DNA of 64,000 nt, from contig CAJNBS010000003.1 in the NCBI GenBank assembly GCA_905221065.1, positions 62,001 through 126,000 on the forward strand, in the 5' to 3' direction. The position numbers were made by a program, and so were the translations under genes. Below are positions 18,320 through 26,521 of this stretch, one piece after another (position 1 is the stretch's first letter; the number at the start of each line of letters is the position of its first letter). Source of the stretch: a bacterium. Lineage in GTDB: Bacteria > Bacillota > Bacilli > Lactobacillales > Streptococcaceae. The notes under the pieces were generated by a model. It was given only the letters and a program-made list of their open reading frames with translations. It was not told the origin of the DNA and did not search any database.

Positions 18320-18751
18320 ATGCAAAATGAGGACAACCCTTTTACTACCAAGGTGTTCTGTGCAGAATGCGGTTCAGCTTTTGGACGTAAGAACTGGACG
18401 ACCAGTCGTGGCAAACGTAAAGTTTGGCAGTGTAACAACCGTTATAAGGTAAAGGGACAGATTGGTTGTCAGAATAACCATATCGATGAGGGAACACTAG
18501 AGAAAGCTGTAATGATGGCAGTTAAACTACTGAGTGAGAATATGGATTTGTTGCATGGAAAGTGGAATAAGATCTTGGAAGAAAACCAGTTATTAGAAAA
18601 GCATTACAGTGTGTTACTGGCTGAATTGATAAATAAGGAGTGTTGGGAATATGATTCCTTTGAGATGTGTCAGGTACTAGATAGTATTTTGATTTCGGAG
18701 GATGGACAGATAACCGTTAGATTTTTGGAAGGAACAGAAGTTGATTTATAA
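18320..18751 (+). pseudogene. C-terminal part of a large serine recombinase (right of Mega)
   Basis: 143 codons holding the recombinase zinc ribbon (FCAECGSAFGRK ... WQCNNR ... GCQNNHIDEGTLEKAV) and the following coiled-coil and C-terminal strands (ISEDGQITVRFLEGTEVDL). The N-terminal resolvase domain with its catalytic serine is absent, and the fragment abuts the umuC remnant, so it cannot be a working integrase. Likely the scar of the element that Mega or the island inserted into. Confidence 0.75.
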
Positions 18752-18796
18752 GGCTGTAGGCATAGTATAGTTCACTATGTTTGCAGCCTTTTTTCT
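18751..18796 (+). terminator. Strong rho-independent terminator before the CBASS operon
   Basis: GGCTGTAGGCATAGT...ACTATGTTTGCAGCC followed by TTTTTTCTTG. It ends the recombinase remnant and insulates the CBASS genes from read-through. Confidence 0.8.
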
Positions 18797-18803
18797 TGTT
18801 TAG

Positions 18804-18812
18804 TGGTATAAT
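18804..18812 (+). promoter_or_regulatory. Extended -10 promoter of the CBASS operon
   Basis: TGGTATAAT at 18804-18812, 73 bp upstream of the CD-NTase ATG and just past the terminator. No convincing -35; the extended TGn motif may compensate. Confidence 0.55.
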
Positions 18813-18885
18813 TATATGTAGGATTTTTTTAATATCGGTTACTTTTTATGAATTAACCAAAAAACTAAAATGGAGTTGTTTTATA

Positions 18886-19773
18886 ATGAGATATTCTGAA
18901 GAAGCATTACAATCATGGATTAAGCCGTTATCTGCCACTGAAGAAACACGGGTTGAAAATACTATTGGAATGATTAAAGATGCAATAGAAAGGAGTGGGC
19001 TCTCTTCAAAGTATGAATATGAAATTTTTGCCCAAGGTTCTTATGCAAATAATACGAATGTAAAGAAAAATAGCGACATTGATATCTGTATCATGGTGAA
19101 ATCTTTATTTTATTGTGAGTATGTAGATGGGTTATCGGACCTAGACTATAATTACTCTAGTAGCAGCACCAATGCTAATGTATTTAAAAACGAAGTGATT
19201 AAAGCGTTAATTTCAAAATTTGGTGCAGAATCAGTTTCTATTGGCAATAAGTGTATCAATATTAATTCTAACTCATATCACGTAAATGCAGATGTAGTCC
19301 CATGTTTTCAATATCGAAATTATAGATATATTGGTAGCAGGTCATCTGAAAAATTTGTTGAAGGCATCAAATTTTTTACCTCAAACGGAAATTATGAAGT
19401 AATTAATTATCCTAAAGTTCATATACAAAATGGTATCTCTAAGAATAAATCTACTCACTATAAATATAAATATTTAGTTAGGATTATGAAGCATATTAAG
19501 AACGAGATGCAGGAGCTAGGATTGACAAACGAACGCATTTCTTCATATTTGATAGAATGTTTGGTCTGGAATATACCTGAACAGATGTTTTTCAATAGTA
19601 ATAGCTACACAGGGTTGTTACAGCAAGCGTTATATTACATAGTGTCTCAAGTGAATTTAAATTGGGTTGAAGTAAGTGGAATGTATTACCTTTTTCGTTC
19701 AGAGCAGAAATGGAATTTACAGGATACAAAAACTTTTTTAGTTAGAATGATTGAATTTTTGGATTATAAATAA
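18886..19773 (+). CDS. CBASS CD-NTase (cGAS/DncV-like nucleotidyltransferase)
   Basis: 295 aa from the ATG at 18886 (TGGAG 10 nt upstream; an in-frame ATG at 18781 lies inside the terminator). Nucleotidyltransferase fold: the GS motif QGSYANNT (G51-S52) and metal-binding D64 and D66 in NSDIDICIMV, third acidic residue D136 in NADVVPCF. These are the hallmarks of CD-NTases, which make cyclic di- or trinucleotides upon phage infection. The gene is followed 5 nt later by a two-helix/beta-rich protein of the Cap15 type, giving a minimal type I CBASS operon; no E1/E2, JAB, HORMA or TRIP13 genes are present. Nucleotide product and clade cannot be told by eye. AT-rich, on the island, flanked by mobile-element scars. 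Confidence 0.85.
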   Translation: MRYSEEALQSWIKPLSATEETRVENTIGMIKDAIERSGLSSKYEYEIFAQGSYANNTNVKKNSDIDICIMVKSLFYCEYVDGLSDLDYNYSSSSTNANVFKNEVIKALISKFGAESVSIGNKCININSNSYHVNADVVPCFQYRNYRYIGSRSSEKFVEGIKFFTSNGNYEVINYPKVHIQNGISKNKSTHYKYKYLVRIMKHIKNEMQELGLTNERISSYLIECLVWNIPEQMFFNSNSYTGLLQQALYYIVSQVNLNWVEVSGMYYLFRSEQKWNLQDTKTFLVRMIEFLDYK

Positions 19774-19778
19774 AACTT

Positions 19779-20363
19779 ATGAATGAACAGCAGAAAAAAT
19801 TTTTGAATATTACAATATGGGTTTTTGCAATTTGCTTGTTATTAAGATTGTTAATAAGTGGCCAAGAGATTGCAGTGAATCTTAAATCTGATATTTTGGC
19901 ATTGGTATATTCAGCCATTGGGTATATTGGTGAAGCTATATCAGTTACAGCAATTATTATGGCTATTTTTGAAAAAACAGCATGGCGGTGGCCATTACTA
20001 TCTAAGATTCATAATGTTCCAATTTTATTTGCGAATTATGTAGGTAGTTTCAAGACGGACTATGATCAGAATGAAAGAAATTGTGAACTTACTATTGAAC
20101 AGTCATTTACGACTATTAAAGTTAAGTTTAAAACGGGTGAAAGTTCGAGCCATAGCATTACAGCATCAATTATCAATGATAATGGAACACAAAAATTAAT
20201 TTATACATATTTAAATAGCCCAAGGGCTGAATTGCAAAGTCCTATACATTATGGGACGGTAATTCTTGATATTGATAATCCAAATCAACTAGAAGGAAAT
20301 TATTATACTAATCGAGGAACCAAAGGTTCAATGAGTTTTGAGATAAACAACCCTTCTCGCTAG
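19779..20363 (+). CDS. cap15: Cap15-like CBASS effector (two transmembrane helices plus beta-barrel)
   Basis: 194 aa. Two N-terminal hydrophobic helices (about 9-27 and 38-64), a WRWPLL junction at ~69-74, then a beta-rich domain (~83-190) starting ILFANYVGSFKTDY and ending LEGNYYTNRGTKGSMSFEI. This layout is that of the SMODS-associating 2TM-beta effectors (Cap15), which bind the CD-NTase product through the beta-barrel and disrupt the inner membrane. It starts 5 nt after the CD-NTase stop with only a weak ribosome site, so translation is probably coupled. Recognition rests on architecture, strand pattern and context, not on an alignment. Confidence 0.8.
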   Translation: MNEQQKKFLNITIWVFAICLLLRLLISGQEIAVNLKSDILALVYSAIGYIGEAISVTAIIMAIFEKTAWRWPLLSKIHNVPILFANYVGSFKTDYDQNERNCELTIEQSFTTIKVKFKTGESSSHSITASIINDNGTQKLIYTYLNSPRAELQSPIHYGTVILDIDNPNQLEGNYYTNRGTKGSMSFEINNPSR

Positions 20364-20696
20364 TTGGATTTGTAAAGATTTAAATAAAGAAAGAAGAACT
20401 AACTATCGGAAACTTGGCATAGATGTAACAATACTGTATATTAACGAAGCCGTAAATACTCGCATTAGTTACGTTTAATAGTTTAATACGGATATTCAGC
20501 AGCTTTGATTTCGTTTCACAGTATAGGTAGTAACCGTCAAGACATGTGGAGGCGGTAGTTTTGATGTCAAAAGTTGCAACCAGTGAATAAATGAAGTGTA
20601 GAAAATAAAGGCTTGTTCAATTCAATATATAATGAATTACCGGCACCCAAACCAAAGAAAAAGAAATAATTAAATTAGAAGTTGAAGGGGGGAAGA
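20364..20696. other. Non-coding gap with a decayed coding tail
   Basis: No intact gene. One frame reads KGLFNSIYNELPAPKPKKKK then TAA just upstream of 20672, which looks like the basic C-terminus of a lost protein. Identity unknown. Confidence 0.4.
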
Positions 20697-21314
20697 ATGA
20701 GAATCGGAGTTATTCAAGCAAGTTCGCAAGCGACCAAAAATCAAATAATCTATGATGCTGTATTAAAGTATGCTCCAAAGAAATCTGAGGTTATAAATTT
20801 TGGCTGTACGATGGAAGAAAATGAAAAATACTCGTATATAGAAATTTCTATTCTTATAGGTATCTTGTTGGCAAGTAGGACAGTTGATTTCGTTGTTACG
20901 GGCTGTTCTTCCGGACAAGGAATGATGCTTGCTTGTAATAGTATGCCTGATGTCATTTGCGGATATGCACCTACACCGAATGATGCCTATTTATTTGCTC
21001 AGATTAATAATGGAAATGCGATATCATTACCATTAGGTGAAAATTATACATGGTCAGGTACTGAAAATCTTGAAAGAACAATAGAAGCTCTTTTCTCGGA
21101 GCCATTTGGACAAGGATACCCCAAAAGTGAGGCAGAGAGAAAGGTAAGAGATGCTGAGAAACTTAAAGAAATAAGAAGAATCGGGCAGGTTCAGTTTGAA
21201 GAATTCGCAAATGTACTAGATATATCATTGTTTGAATCAATCAAGAGGAAACAGAATGTAATTCAGAATGTAAAGGCGTATGGGAAGAAAGAAATAGCTG
21301 ATTTAATGAAATGA
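20697..21314 (+). CDS. RpiB/LacA/LacB-family sugar-phosphate isomerase-like protein
   Basis: 205 aa from the ATG at 20697, placed behind AAGGGGGGAAGA; a TTG at 20682 precedes that site. The Rossmann-like RpiB fold is recognisable: MRIGVIQASSQ at the start and VVTGCSSGQGMMLACNSMPDVICGY in two blocks, where GCSSGQG replaces the usual CGTGIG, followed by ndAYLFAQINNGNAISLPLGE. The C-terminal ~60 residues are longer than ordinary RpiB and charged. Substrate unknown; the altered active-site loop argues against plain ribose-5-phosphate isomerase. Genes of this type occur in the variable part of pneumococcal island 1 as I recall. Confidence 0.65.
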   Translation: MRIGVIQASSQATKNQIIYDAVLKYAPKKSEVINFGCTMEENEKYSYIEISILIGILLASRTVDFVVTGCSSGQGMMLACNSMPDVICGYAPTPNDAYLFAQINNGNAISLPLGENYTWSGTENLERTIEALFSEPFGQGYPKSEAERKVRDAEKLKEIRRIGQVQFEEFANVLDISLFESIKRKQNVIQNVKAYGKKEIADLMK

Positions 21315-21348
21315 GTAAATCACAGTTTGTCGGGGTAATACCTTTTAA

Positions 21349-21381
21349 CGATAACCTTATGCTATCGTCAAAAGGTTTATA
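21349..21381 (+). terminator. Hairpin after the RpiB-like gene
   Basis: ACCTTTTAACGATA pairs with TATCGTCAAAAGGT across a short loop. No long T-run, so a moderate terminator at best. The remaining sequence up to 21503 is non-coding. Confidence 0.55.
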
Positions 21382-21503
21382 GACATGTTCACTTGGCATA
21401 CATAGTGTTCACTCGTTTTATGTCGAGTGTGTGGTACTGCTTTTAAGAGCTGATTGAACAAGGAAAATTAGCTAGTGAAAGTCCTACAGTAAGGAGTTTA
21501 AAC

Positions 21504-22274
21504 ATGAAATTCCATGAATTTGGTAATAAGAATTTGCCTCCTATTTTACTGATACATGGTGGTGGCAGTTCTTGGTGGAATTATCTTCGTCAAGCACGAA
21601 TCCTGTCAGAAGAATACCGTATTATTCTACCCACTTTGAATGGCCACGGAGAGGAATATCAACTTGATTATGTTTCTACTGAAGATTCTGCTTTGGAGAT
21701 TCTAGACTATATCAAAGCAAACTGTGGTGGAAAATTGTTTGCAATCGGTGGTGTTTCACTTGGTGGTCAAATTACCATGGAGCTTTTATCTTTAGACAGT
21801 GAAATTGCTGAGAAGACCATTATAGACGGAAGCCTCTGTATTCCTCAACTAAGGTTAGCTAAAATCAGCATCTTTCTAGTGTCTCTATTTGGTAAACTGA
21901 TGTTCAATAAATTCTCTTGCAAACTTCAGTTAAGCATGATGAACAAACTCTATCCTAAACTGGCTTATCCAGAGGAAATAAAAGCTTATTATTTGGAGGA
22001 TCTTCCAAGGACGCCTGTCAAAACATTGGTGACCATTTACAAAAACTATATGGGGCATTACAAGCTGAAAGATATGATTTCTGCTAGCAAGGCTCAGGTT
22101 CTGTATATCTATGGTGAAAAAGAATTGAACTGTGTGAAAGAATCAGCGAAATTATTTCATCAGCTACATGCAAATACAATTTTGTATGAAGCAAAGGGCT
22201 ATAATCACGGCTATTTGTCAGCTTACCTACCTCAAGAGTGGATTGATTTGGTGGCACCATTTTTAAAGAGTTAA
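21504..22274 (+). CDS. Alpha/beta-fold hydrolase
   Basis: 256 aa. HGGGSSWWNY (oxyanion-hole HG motif at ~18) and the nucleophile elbow GGVSLGGQ (Ser at ~94), acid candidate D/E in YIYGEKEL (~207) and His in YNHGY (~233), all in the expected order for the family. Cytoplasmic, no signal peptide. Substrate unknown. GTAAGGAGTTT gives a strong ribosome site. Followed by the ADP-ribosylglycohydrolase gene after 47 nt on the same strand. Confidence 0.85.
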   Translation: MKFHEFGNKNLPPILLIHGGGSSWWNYLRQARILSEEYRIILPTLNGHGEEYQLDYVSTEDSALEILDYIKANCGGKLFAIGGVSLGGQITMELLSLDSEIAEKTIIDGSLCIPQLRLAKISIFLVSLFGKLMFNKFSCKLQLSMMNKLYPKLAYPEEIKAYYLEDLPRTPVKTLVTIYKNYMGHYKLKDMISASKAQVLYIYGEKELNCVKESAKLFHQLHANTILYEAKGYNHGYLSAYLPQEWIDLVAPFLKS

Positions 22275-22321
22275 CCATTGGGAATGTGTAATAAATCTGA
22301 TATGTCACAAGGAGGAATCTT

Positions 22322-23176
22322 ATGCTAGGAGCAATCGTTGGAGACATTGTTGGTTCTGTTTACGAATGGAACAATATCAAAACGAAGGATTTTCCTTTAT
22401 TTCGGAAAGACTGCTTTTTCACAGATGATACGGTTATGACCTGTGCTGTCGCAGAAGCAATCATGAATGGTGGGCAGAAGGATGACTTTATTGACGCTAT
22501 GAAGAAATATGGCAGAATGTATCCGAATGCTGATTATGGTGCTCGGTTTAATGCATGGCTAAACAGCGATAACCGTGAGCCTTATAATAGCTTTGGTAAT
22601 GGATCAGCTATGCGTGTTGCTCCCTGTGCTTGGGTCATGGACTGTGGTTTTTGTGCAAGATCTGGTATGTGGCCATCATCTAGAAGACTTGCGAGTCTTT
22701 CTGCAGAGGTAACTCATAACCATCCAGAAGGTATCAAAGGTGCCGTGGCTACAGCTGATGCTATCTTTCTATGTCGTTTTTACTTTGGTGGTTATTGTAG
22801 CGAATATGAGCAACCAATTAACGACAATCCTACAGAATGTAAAAAACGGATTAAGGATTATATTGAGAAGGAATACGGCTACAATCTATCTCAAACTTTA
22901 GATGAAATTCGCCCTACATACCGTTTCAACGAAACATGTCAGGACACTGTACCTCAGGCAATTATTGCCTTTCTTGAAAGTACAGATTTCGAAGATGCGA
23001 TAAGAAATGCCATCTCACTTGGTGGCGACAGTGATACACTTGCTGCAATCACTGGCAGCATAGCAGAGGCAGCTTATGGTATTCCTGATTGGATTAAGGA
23101 AAAGGCCTATTCTTACTTGGATAAACCCTTAAAGGATATACTCAGGCGGTGGGATAATAAGGTTGATATAAAATAA
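22322..23176 (+). CDS. ADP-ribosylglycohydrolase family protein
   Basis: 284 aa. The family signature runs from the start: MLGAIVGDIVGSVYEW, the metal-binding FTDDTVMT (T/D/D at ~38-40), and the second metal site GGDSDTLAAITGSIAEAAYG near residue 236-255. Removes ADP-ribose from proteins, nucleic acids or small molecules; could reverse an ADP-ribosylating toxin or regulate an enzyme. No ADP-ribosyltransferase is visible nearby. Clear GGAGGAATCTT ribosome site. It lies at the right edge of the island, before the conserved DAG-kinase gene. Confidence 0.9.
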   Translation: MLGAIVGDIVGSVYEWNNIKTKDFPLFRKDCFFTDDTVMTCAVAEAIMNGGQKDDFIDAMKKYGRMYPNADYGARFNAWLNSDNREPYNSFGNGSAMRVAPCAWVMDCGFCARSGMWPSSRRLASLSAEVTHNHPEGIKGAVATADAIFLCRFYFGGYCSEYEQPINDNPTECKKRIKDYIEKEYGYNLSQTLDEIRPTYRFNETCQDTVPQAIIAFLESTDFEDAIRNAISLGGDSDTLAAITGSIAEAAYGIPDWIKEKAYSYLDKPLKDILRRWDNKVDIK

Positions 23177-23298
23177 AAGAGTTTTAATCTCCAGTACGTC
23201 ATATTTTTCTTTCCAGCATTTTCATTATATAATGGGAGTACATTTACTTGCATACGATGTAATATAAACATTTCTAATGAATATTACGGAGACAATCA

Positions 23299-24183
23299 AT
23301 GAACAAAGCAATGTTAATTATCAACCCTACTTCTGGTGGGGAGAAGGCTTTGGATTATAAGGTCAAGCTGGAAAATAAAGCAAAAGAATATTTTGAGCAC
23401 GTAGAAACCAAAATTACCGAAAAAGCTCTGGATGCAACACATTTTGCTGAAGAAGCTTCTCGTGATCAGTACGATGCAGTGGTGTGTTTTGGTGGAGATG
23501 GGACTGTCAACGAAGTCATTTCGGGTATTGCTGAGAGAGAATACGTTCCTAAGTTAGGTATTATCCCTGGTGGGACAGGTAATCTCATTACAAAACTGTT
23601 GGAAATCAACCAAGACATCGATAGCGCTATTGAGGAACTCGATTTTGATTTAACCAACAAGTTTGATATCGGTAAAGCGAATGACAATTATTTTGGTTAT
23701 ATCTTTAGTATCGGTTCTCTGCCTGAGGCGATTCACAATGTGGAGATTGAGGACAAGACAAAATTCGGTATTTTAGCCTATGCTGTTAATACCATGAAGT
23801 CTGTCATGACGGATCAGGTCTTTAACATTAAGGCTAAAACAGAAAATGGAAATTATGTTGGTGAAGCGAGCCATGTTTTGGTTCTCTTGACAAATTACTT
23901 CGCTGACAAAAAGATTTTTGAAGAGAACAAAGATGGATATGCCAACATTTTGATTTTAAAAGATGCATCTCTATTTTCCAAATTATCCGTCATTCCTGAT
24001 TTATTGAAAGGCGATGTTGTCGCAAATGATAATATCGAATATATCAAAGCGCGCAATATTAAAATCTCCTCTGATAGTGAATTGGAGTCAGATGTTGACG
24101 GCGATAAATCAGATAACCTACCTGTAGAAATCAAAGTCCTAGCTCAGAGAGTAGAAGTATTTTCAAAACCGAAAGAGGAATAG
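23299..24183 (+). CDS. Diacylglycerol/lipid kinase family protein (YegS/BmrU type)
   Basis: 294 aa. Kinase motifs: NPTSGGEKA (~10-18), GGDGTVNEVISGI (~66-78) and PGGTGNL (~92-98). Phosphorylates diacylglycerol or a related lipid at the cytoplasmic membrane face; substrate not determinable. The start ATG follows ACGGAGACAATC. A rho-independent terminator (24194-24214) separates it from the neopullulanase gene. Confidence 0.88.
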   Translation: MNKAMLIINPTSGGEKALDYKVKLENKAKEYFEHVETKITEKALDATHFAEEASRDQYDAVVCFGGDGTVNEVISGIAEREYVPKLGIIPGGTGNLITKLLEINQDIDSAIEELDFDLTNKFDIGKANDNYFGYIFSIGSLPEAIHNVEIEDKTKFGILAYAVNTMKSVMTDQVFNIKAKTENGNYVGEASHVLVLLTNYFADKKIFEENKDGYANILILKDASLFSKLSVIPDLLKGDVVANDNIEYIKARNIKISSDSELESDVDGDKSDNLPVEIKVLAQRVEVFSKPKEE

Positions 24184-24193
24184 TATATAGATA

Positions 24194-24216
24194 AAGCCTT
24201 TTTGAGGCTTTTTTGT
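24194..24216 (+). terminator. Rho-independent terminator after the lipid kinase gene
   Basis: AAGCCT-TTTTG-AGGCTT followed by TTTTG. Compact and canonical. Confidence 0.85.
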
Positions 24217-24254
24217 ATACTTAAAAAGATAGTTCTTTTAAAAATGGACTATTC

Positions 24255-24311
24255 TTGCAAATAGTTTACAAAAATAGTATACTGGATTTATTGATTTTGA
24301 AAACGTTTGCG
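24255..24311 (+). promoter_or_regulatory. Promoter and cre-like operator of the neopullulanase gene
   Basis: -35 TTGCAA (24255-24260), 17-bp spacer, -10 TATACT (24278-24283). TGAAAACGTTTGCG at 24298-24311 matches the CcpA cre consensus except at the last base and lies just downstream of the expected start, the position for roadblock repression by CcpA. Catabolite repression of this gene is therefore inferred. Confidence 0.7.
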
Positions 24312-24344
24312 TAAAAATGGATTGAAAATTTAGGAGACAATTTA

Positions 24345-26087
24345 ATGGAATTAAGTGCTATTTACCATAGAACTGAGTCGGAGTATGCCTATCTTTATAA
24401 GGATAAGAAACTCCATATTCGGATTCGTACTAAGAAAGGGGACATTGAAAGCATCAACTTGCATTATGGCGACCCTTTTATCTTTATGGAGGAGTTTTAT
24501 CAAGATACAAAAGAAATGACTAAAATAACTTCTGATGCCTTATTTGACTATTGGCAGGTTGAAGTGTCTGTTGACTTTGCACGTATCCAGTATCTTTTTG
24601 AACTCACGGATACAGAAGACCAGAGCATTTTGTATGGCGATAAAGGCTGCGTGGAAAATTCTCTAGAAAATCTTCATGCTATTGGAAATGGCTTTAAGTT
24701 GCCTTATATACATGAAATTGATGCATGCCAGGTTCCTGACTGGGTTTCAGATACGGTATGGTATCAGATATTTCCTGAGAGATTTGCTAATGGAAATGAT
24801 CTATTAAACCCAGAAGGGACATTAGACTGGGATTCCTCTATCACACCTCAGAGTGATGATTTCTTTGGTGGTGATTTACAGGGGATTATAGACCATCTGG
24901 ATTATTTGCAAGACTTGGGCGTTACTGGACTTTATCTTTGTCCTATCTTTGAATCTACGAGCAATCATAAGTACAATACGACAGATTATTTCGAAATTGA
25001 CCGTCATTTTGGGGACAAGGAGACCTTTCGGGAACTGGTAGAGCAAGCTCATCAGCGTGGCATGAAAATCATGCTGGATGCTGTATTTAATCATATTGGT
25101 TCGCAATCGCCTCAATGGCAAGATGTTGTCAAAAATGGTGAACAGTCTGCTTATAAAGATTGGTTCCATATTCAACAATTCCCAGTGACGACTGAAAAGT
25201 TAGCCAATAAGAGAGAGTTATCCTATCATGCTTTTGGTTTCGAGGACTATATGCCTAAGCTAAATACAGCCAATCCAGAGGTCAAGGACTATCTTTTAAA
25301 AGTTGCGACTTATTGGATTGAAGAGTTTGATATCGATGCTTGGCGTTTGGATGTGGCTAATGAGATTGACCATCAGTTTTGGAGGGATTTTCGCAAGGCA
25401 GTTCTAGCTAAAAGGCCTGATCTTTATATCCTTGGAGAAGTCTGGCATACGTCTCAGCCTTGGCTAAATGGAGATGAGTTCCACGCGGTCATGAATTATC
25501 CTTTATCCGATAGTATCAAAGAGTATTTCTTACGAGGGCTTAAGAAGACAGACCAATTCATAGATGAAATCAATGGCCAATCTATGTATTACAAGCAGCA
25601 GATTTCAGAGGTTATGTTTAATCTCCTAGATTCGCATGATACAGAACGAATCTTGTGGACAGCCAATGAAGACGTTCAACTGGTCAAATCAGCCTTAGCC
25701 TTTCTCTTTTTACAAAAAGGAACACCGTGTATCTATTACGGAACAGAGTTATCCTTGACAGGAGGACCAGACCCAGATTGTCGTCGTTGTATGCCTTGGG
25801 AACGCGTATCAAGTGACAATGATATGTTGAACTTTATCAAGAAGCTAATCAAGATTCGCAAGCATTCGTCAGCAAGCATTCAGCATGGCAAGTATAGTCT
25901 CCAAGAAATCAAAGCTGATGTAGTAGCTTTGGAGTGGAAATACGATGGCCGAATTCTCAAAGCAATGTTCAACCAATCAAAAGAAGATTATCATTTACCA
26001 AAAGAAGCAGTAGCACTAGCAAGCAATTGCCAAGAATTAGAGAATCATCTTGTCATCTCTCCAAAAGGATTTGTGATTTTTCATTAA
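24345..26087 (+). CDS. Neopullulanase / cyclomaltodextrinase-type alpha-glycosidase (GH13)
   Basis: 580 aa. N-terminal CBM34-like beta domain (~1-120), then the (beta/alpha)8 barrel: WYQIFPERFANG (~142), DAVFNHIG (region I, ~245), WRLDVANEID (nucleophile Asp, region II, ~338), ILGEVWH (acid/base Glu, region III, ~367) and LLDSHDTERI (region IV, ~432). Hydrolyses alpha-1,4 (and some alpha-1,6) links in maltodextrins, cyclodextrins or pullulan. No signal peptide, so intracellular. The cre-like site upstream fits a role in alpha-glucan use. Confidence 0.92.
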   Translation: MELSAIYHRTESEYAYLYKDKKLHIRIRTKKGDIESINLHYGDPFIFMEEFYQDTKEMTKITSDALFDYWQVEVSVDFARIQYLFELTDTEDQSILYGDKGCVENSLENLHAIGNGFKLPYIHEIDACQVPDWVSDTVWYQIFPERFANGNDLLNPEGTLDWDSSITPQSDDFFGGDLQGIIDHLDYLQDLGVTGLYLCPIFESTSNHKYNTTDYFEIDRHFGDKETFRELVEQAHQRGMKIMLDAVFNHIGSQSPQWQDVVKNGEQSAYKDWFHIQQFPVTTEKLANKRELSYHAFGFEDYMPKLNTANPEVKDYLLKVATYWIEEFDIDAWRLDVANEIDHQFWRDFRKAVLAKRPDLYILGEVWHTSQPWLNGDEFHAVMNYPLSDSIKEYFLRGLKKTDQFIDEINGQSMYYKQQISEVMFNLLDSHDTERILWTANEDVQLVKSALAFLFLQKGTPCIYYGTELSLTGGPDPDCRRCMPWERVSSDNDMLNFIKKLIKIRKHSSASIQHGKYSLQEIKADVVALEWKYDGRILKAMFNQSKEDYHLPKEAVALASNCQELENHLVISPKGFVIFH

Positions 26088-26206
26088 AGAGCAATTATGA
26101 GCGACAGGAAAGTTGTAGTATAGTGAAGATTTTACAAACAGACTAATTGCCGTCTTGCTATAATTGGTATATAATTTAACTTAGTGAAAATAGGAGGAAT
26201 AATCGA

Positions 26207-26518
26207 ATGGAATTAAAAGATTTTACAGAAAAAGAACAGGAAATGATTAAGAAGGGGCTGACTACGTCTAAGATTAGTGACAAGGAAACTGCTGAGAAAA
26301 TTCTTGCGCTCGTCCCACAAGACTTGATTAAGCGAATCCCGTTTTTCGTCAGAAAACATGCTACAACACGTACTATTAAACGTATTTCAATTGAACACCC
26401 TGAACTCTACGCTGCAGCTCAAACAAGTGGTGAAATCCCAGAAAAAGAACGCGAAGAATTGCGTCAAATTATCACGACTATCTTTGAACAAAAAATGAAT
26501 AAGCATAGTATTAAGTAG
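26207..26518 (+). CDS. Conserved hypothetical protein, ~12 kDa
   Basis: 103 aa, highly charged and mainly helical by composition, no signal peptide, no transmembrane segment, no motif I recognise (MELKDFTEKEQEMIKKGLTT start). Good ATAGGAGGAATAATCG ribosome site, and a TATAAT-like box near 26170, so it has its own promoter. The hydrolase gene starts 3 nt after its stop, indicating an operon of two. Confidence 0.7.
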   Translation: MELKDFTEKEQEMIKKGLTTSKISDKETAEKILALVPQDLIKRIPFFVRKHATTRTIKRISIEHPELYAAAQTSGEIPEKEREELRQIITTIFEQKMNKHSIK

Positions 26519-26521
26519 AGA

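Noticed and set aside
18886..19773. Alternative reading of the nucleotidyltransferase as an aminoglycoside or lincosamide nucleotidyltransferase
   Set aside because: The GSYANNT...SDIDI spacing, length and the adjoining Cap15-type gene fit a CD-NTase far better.
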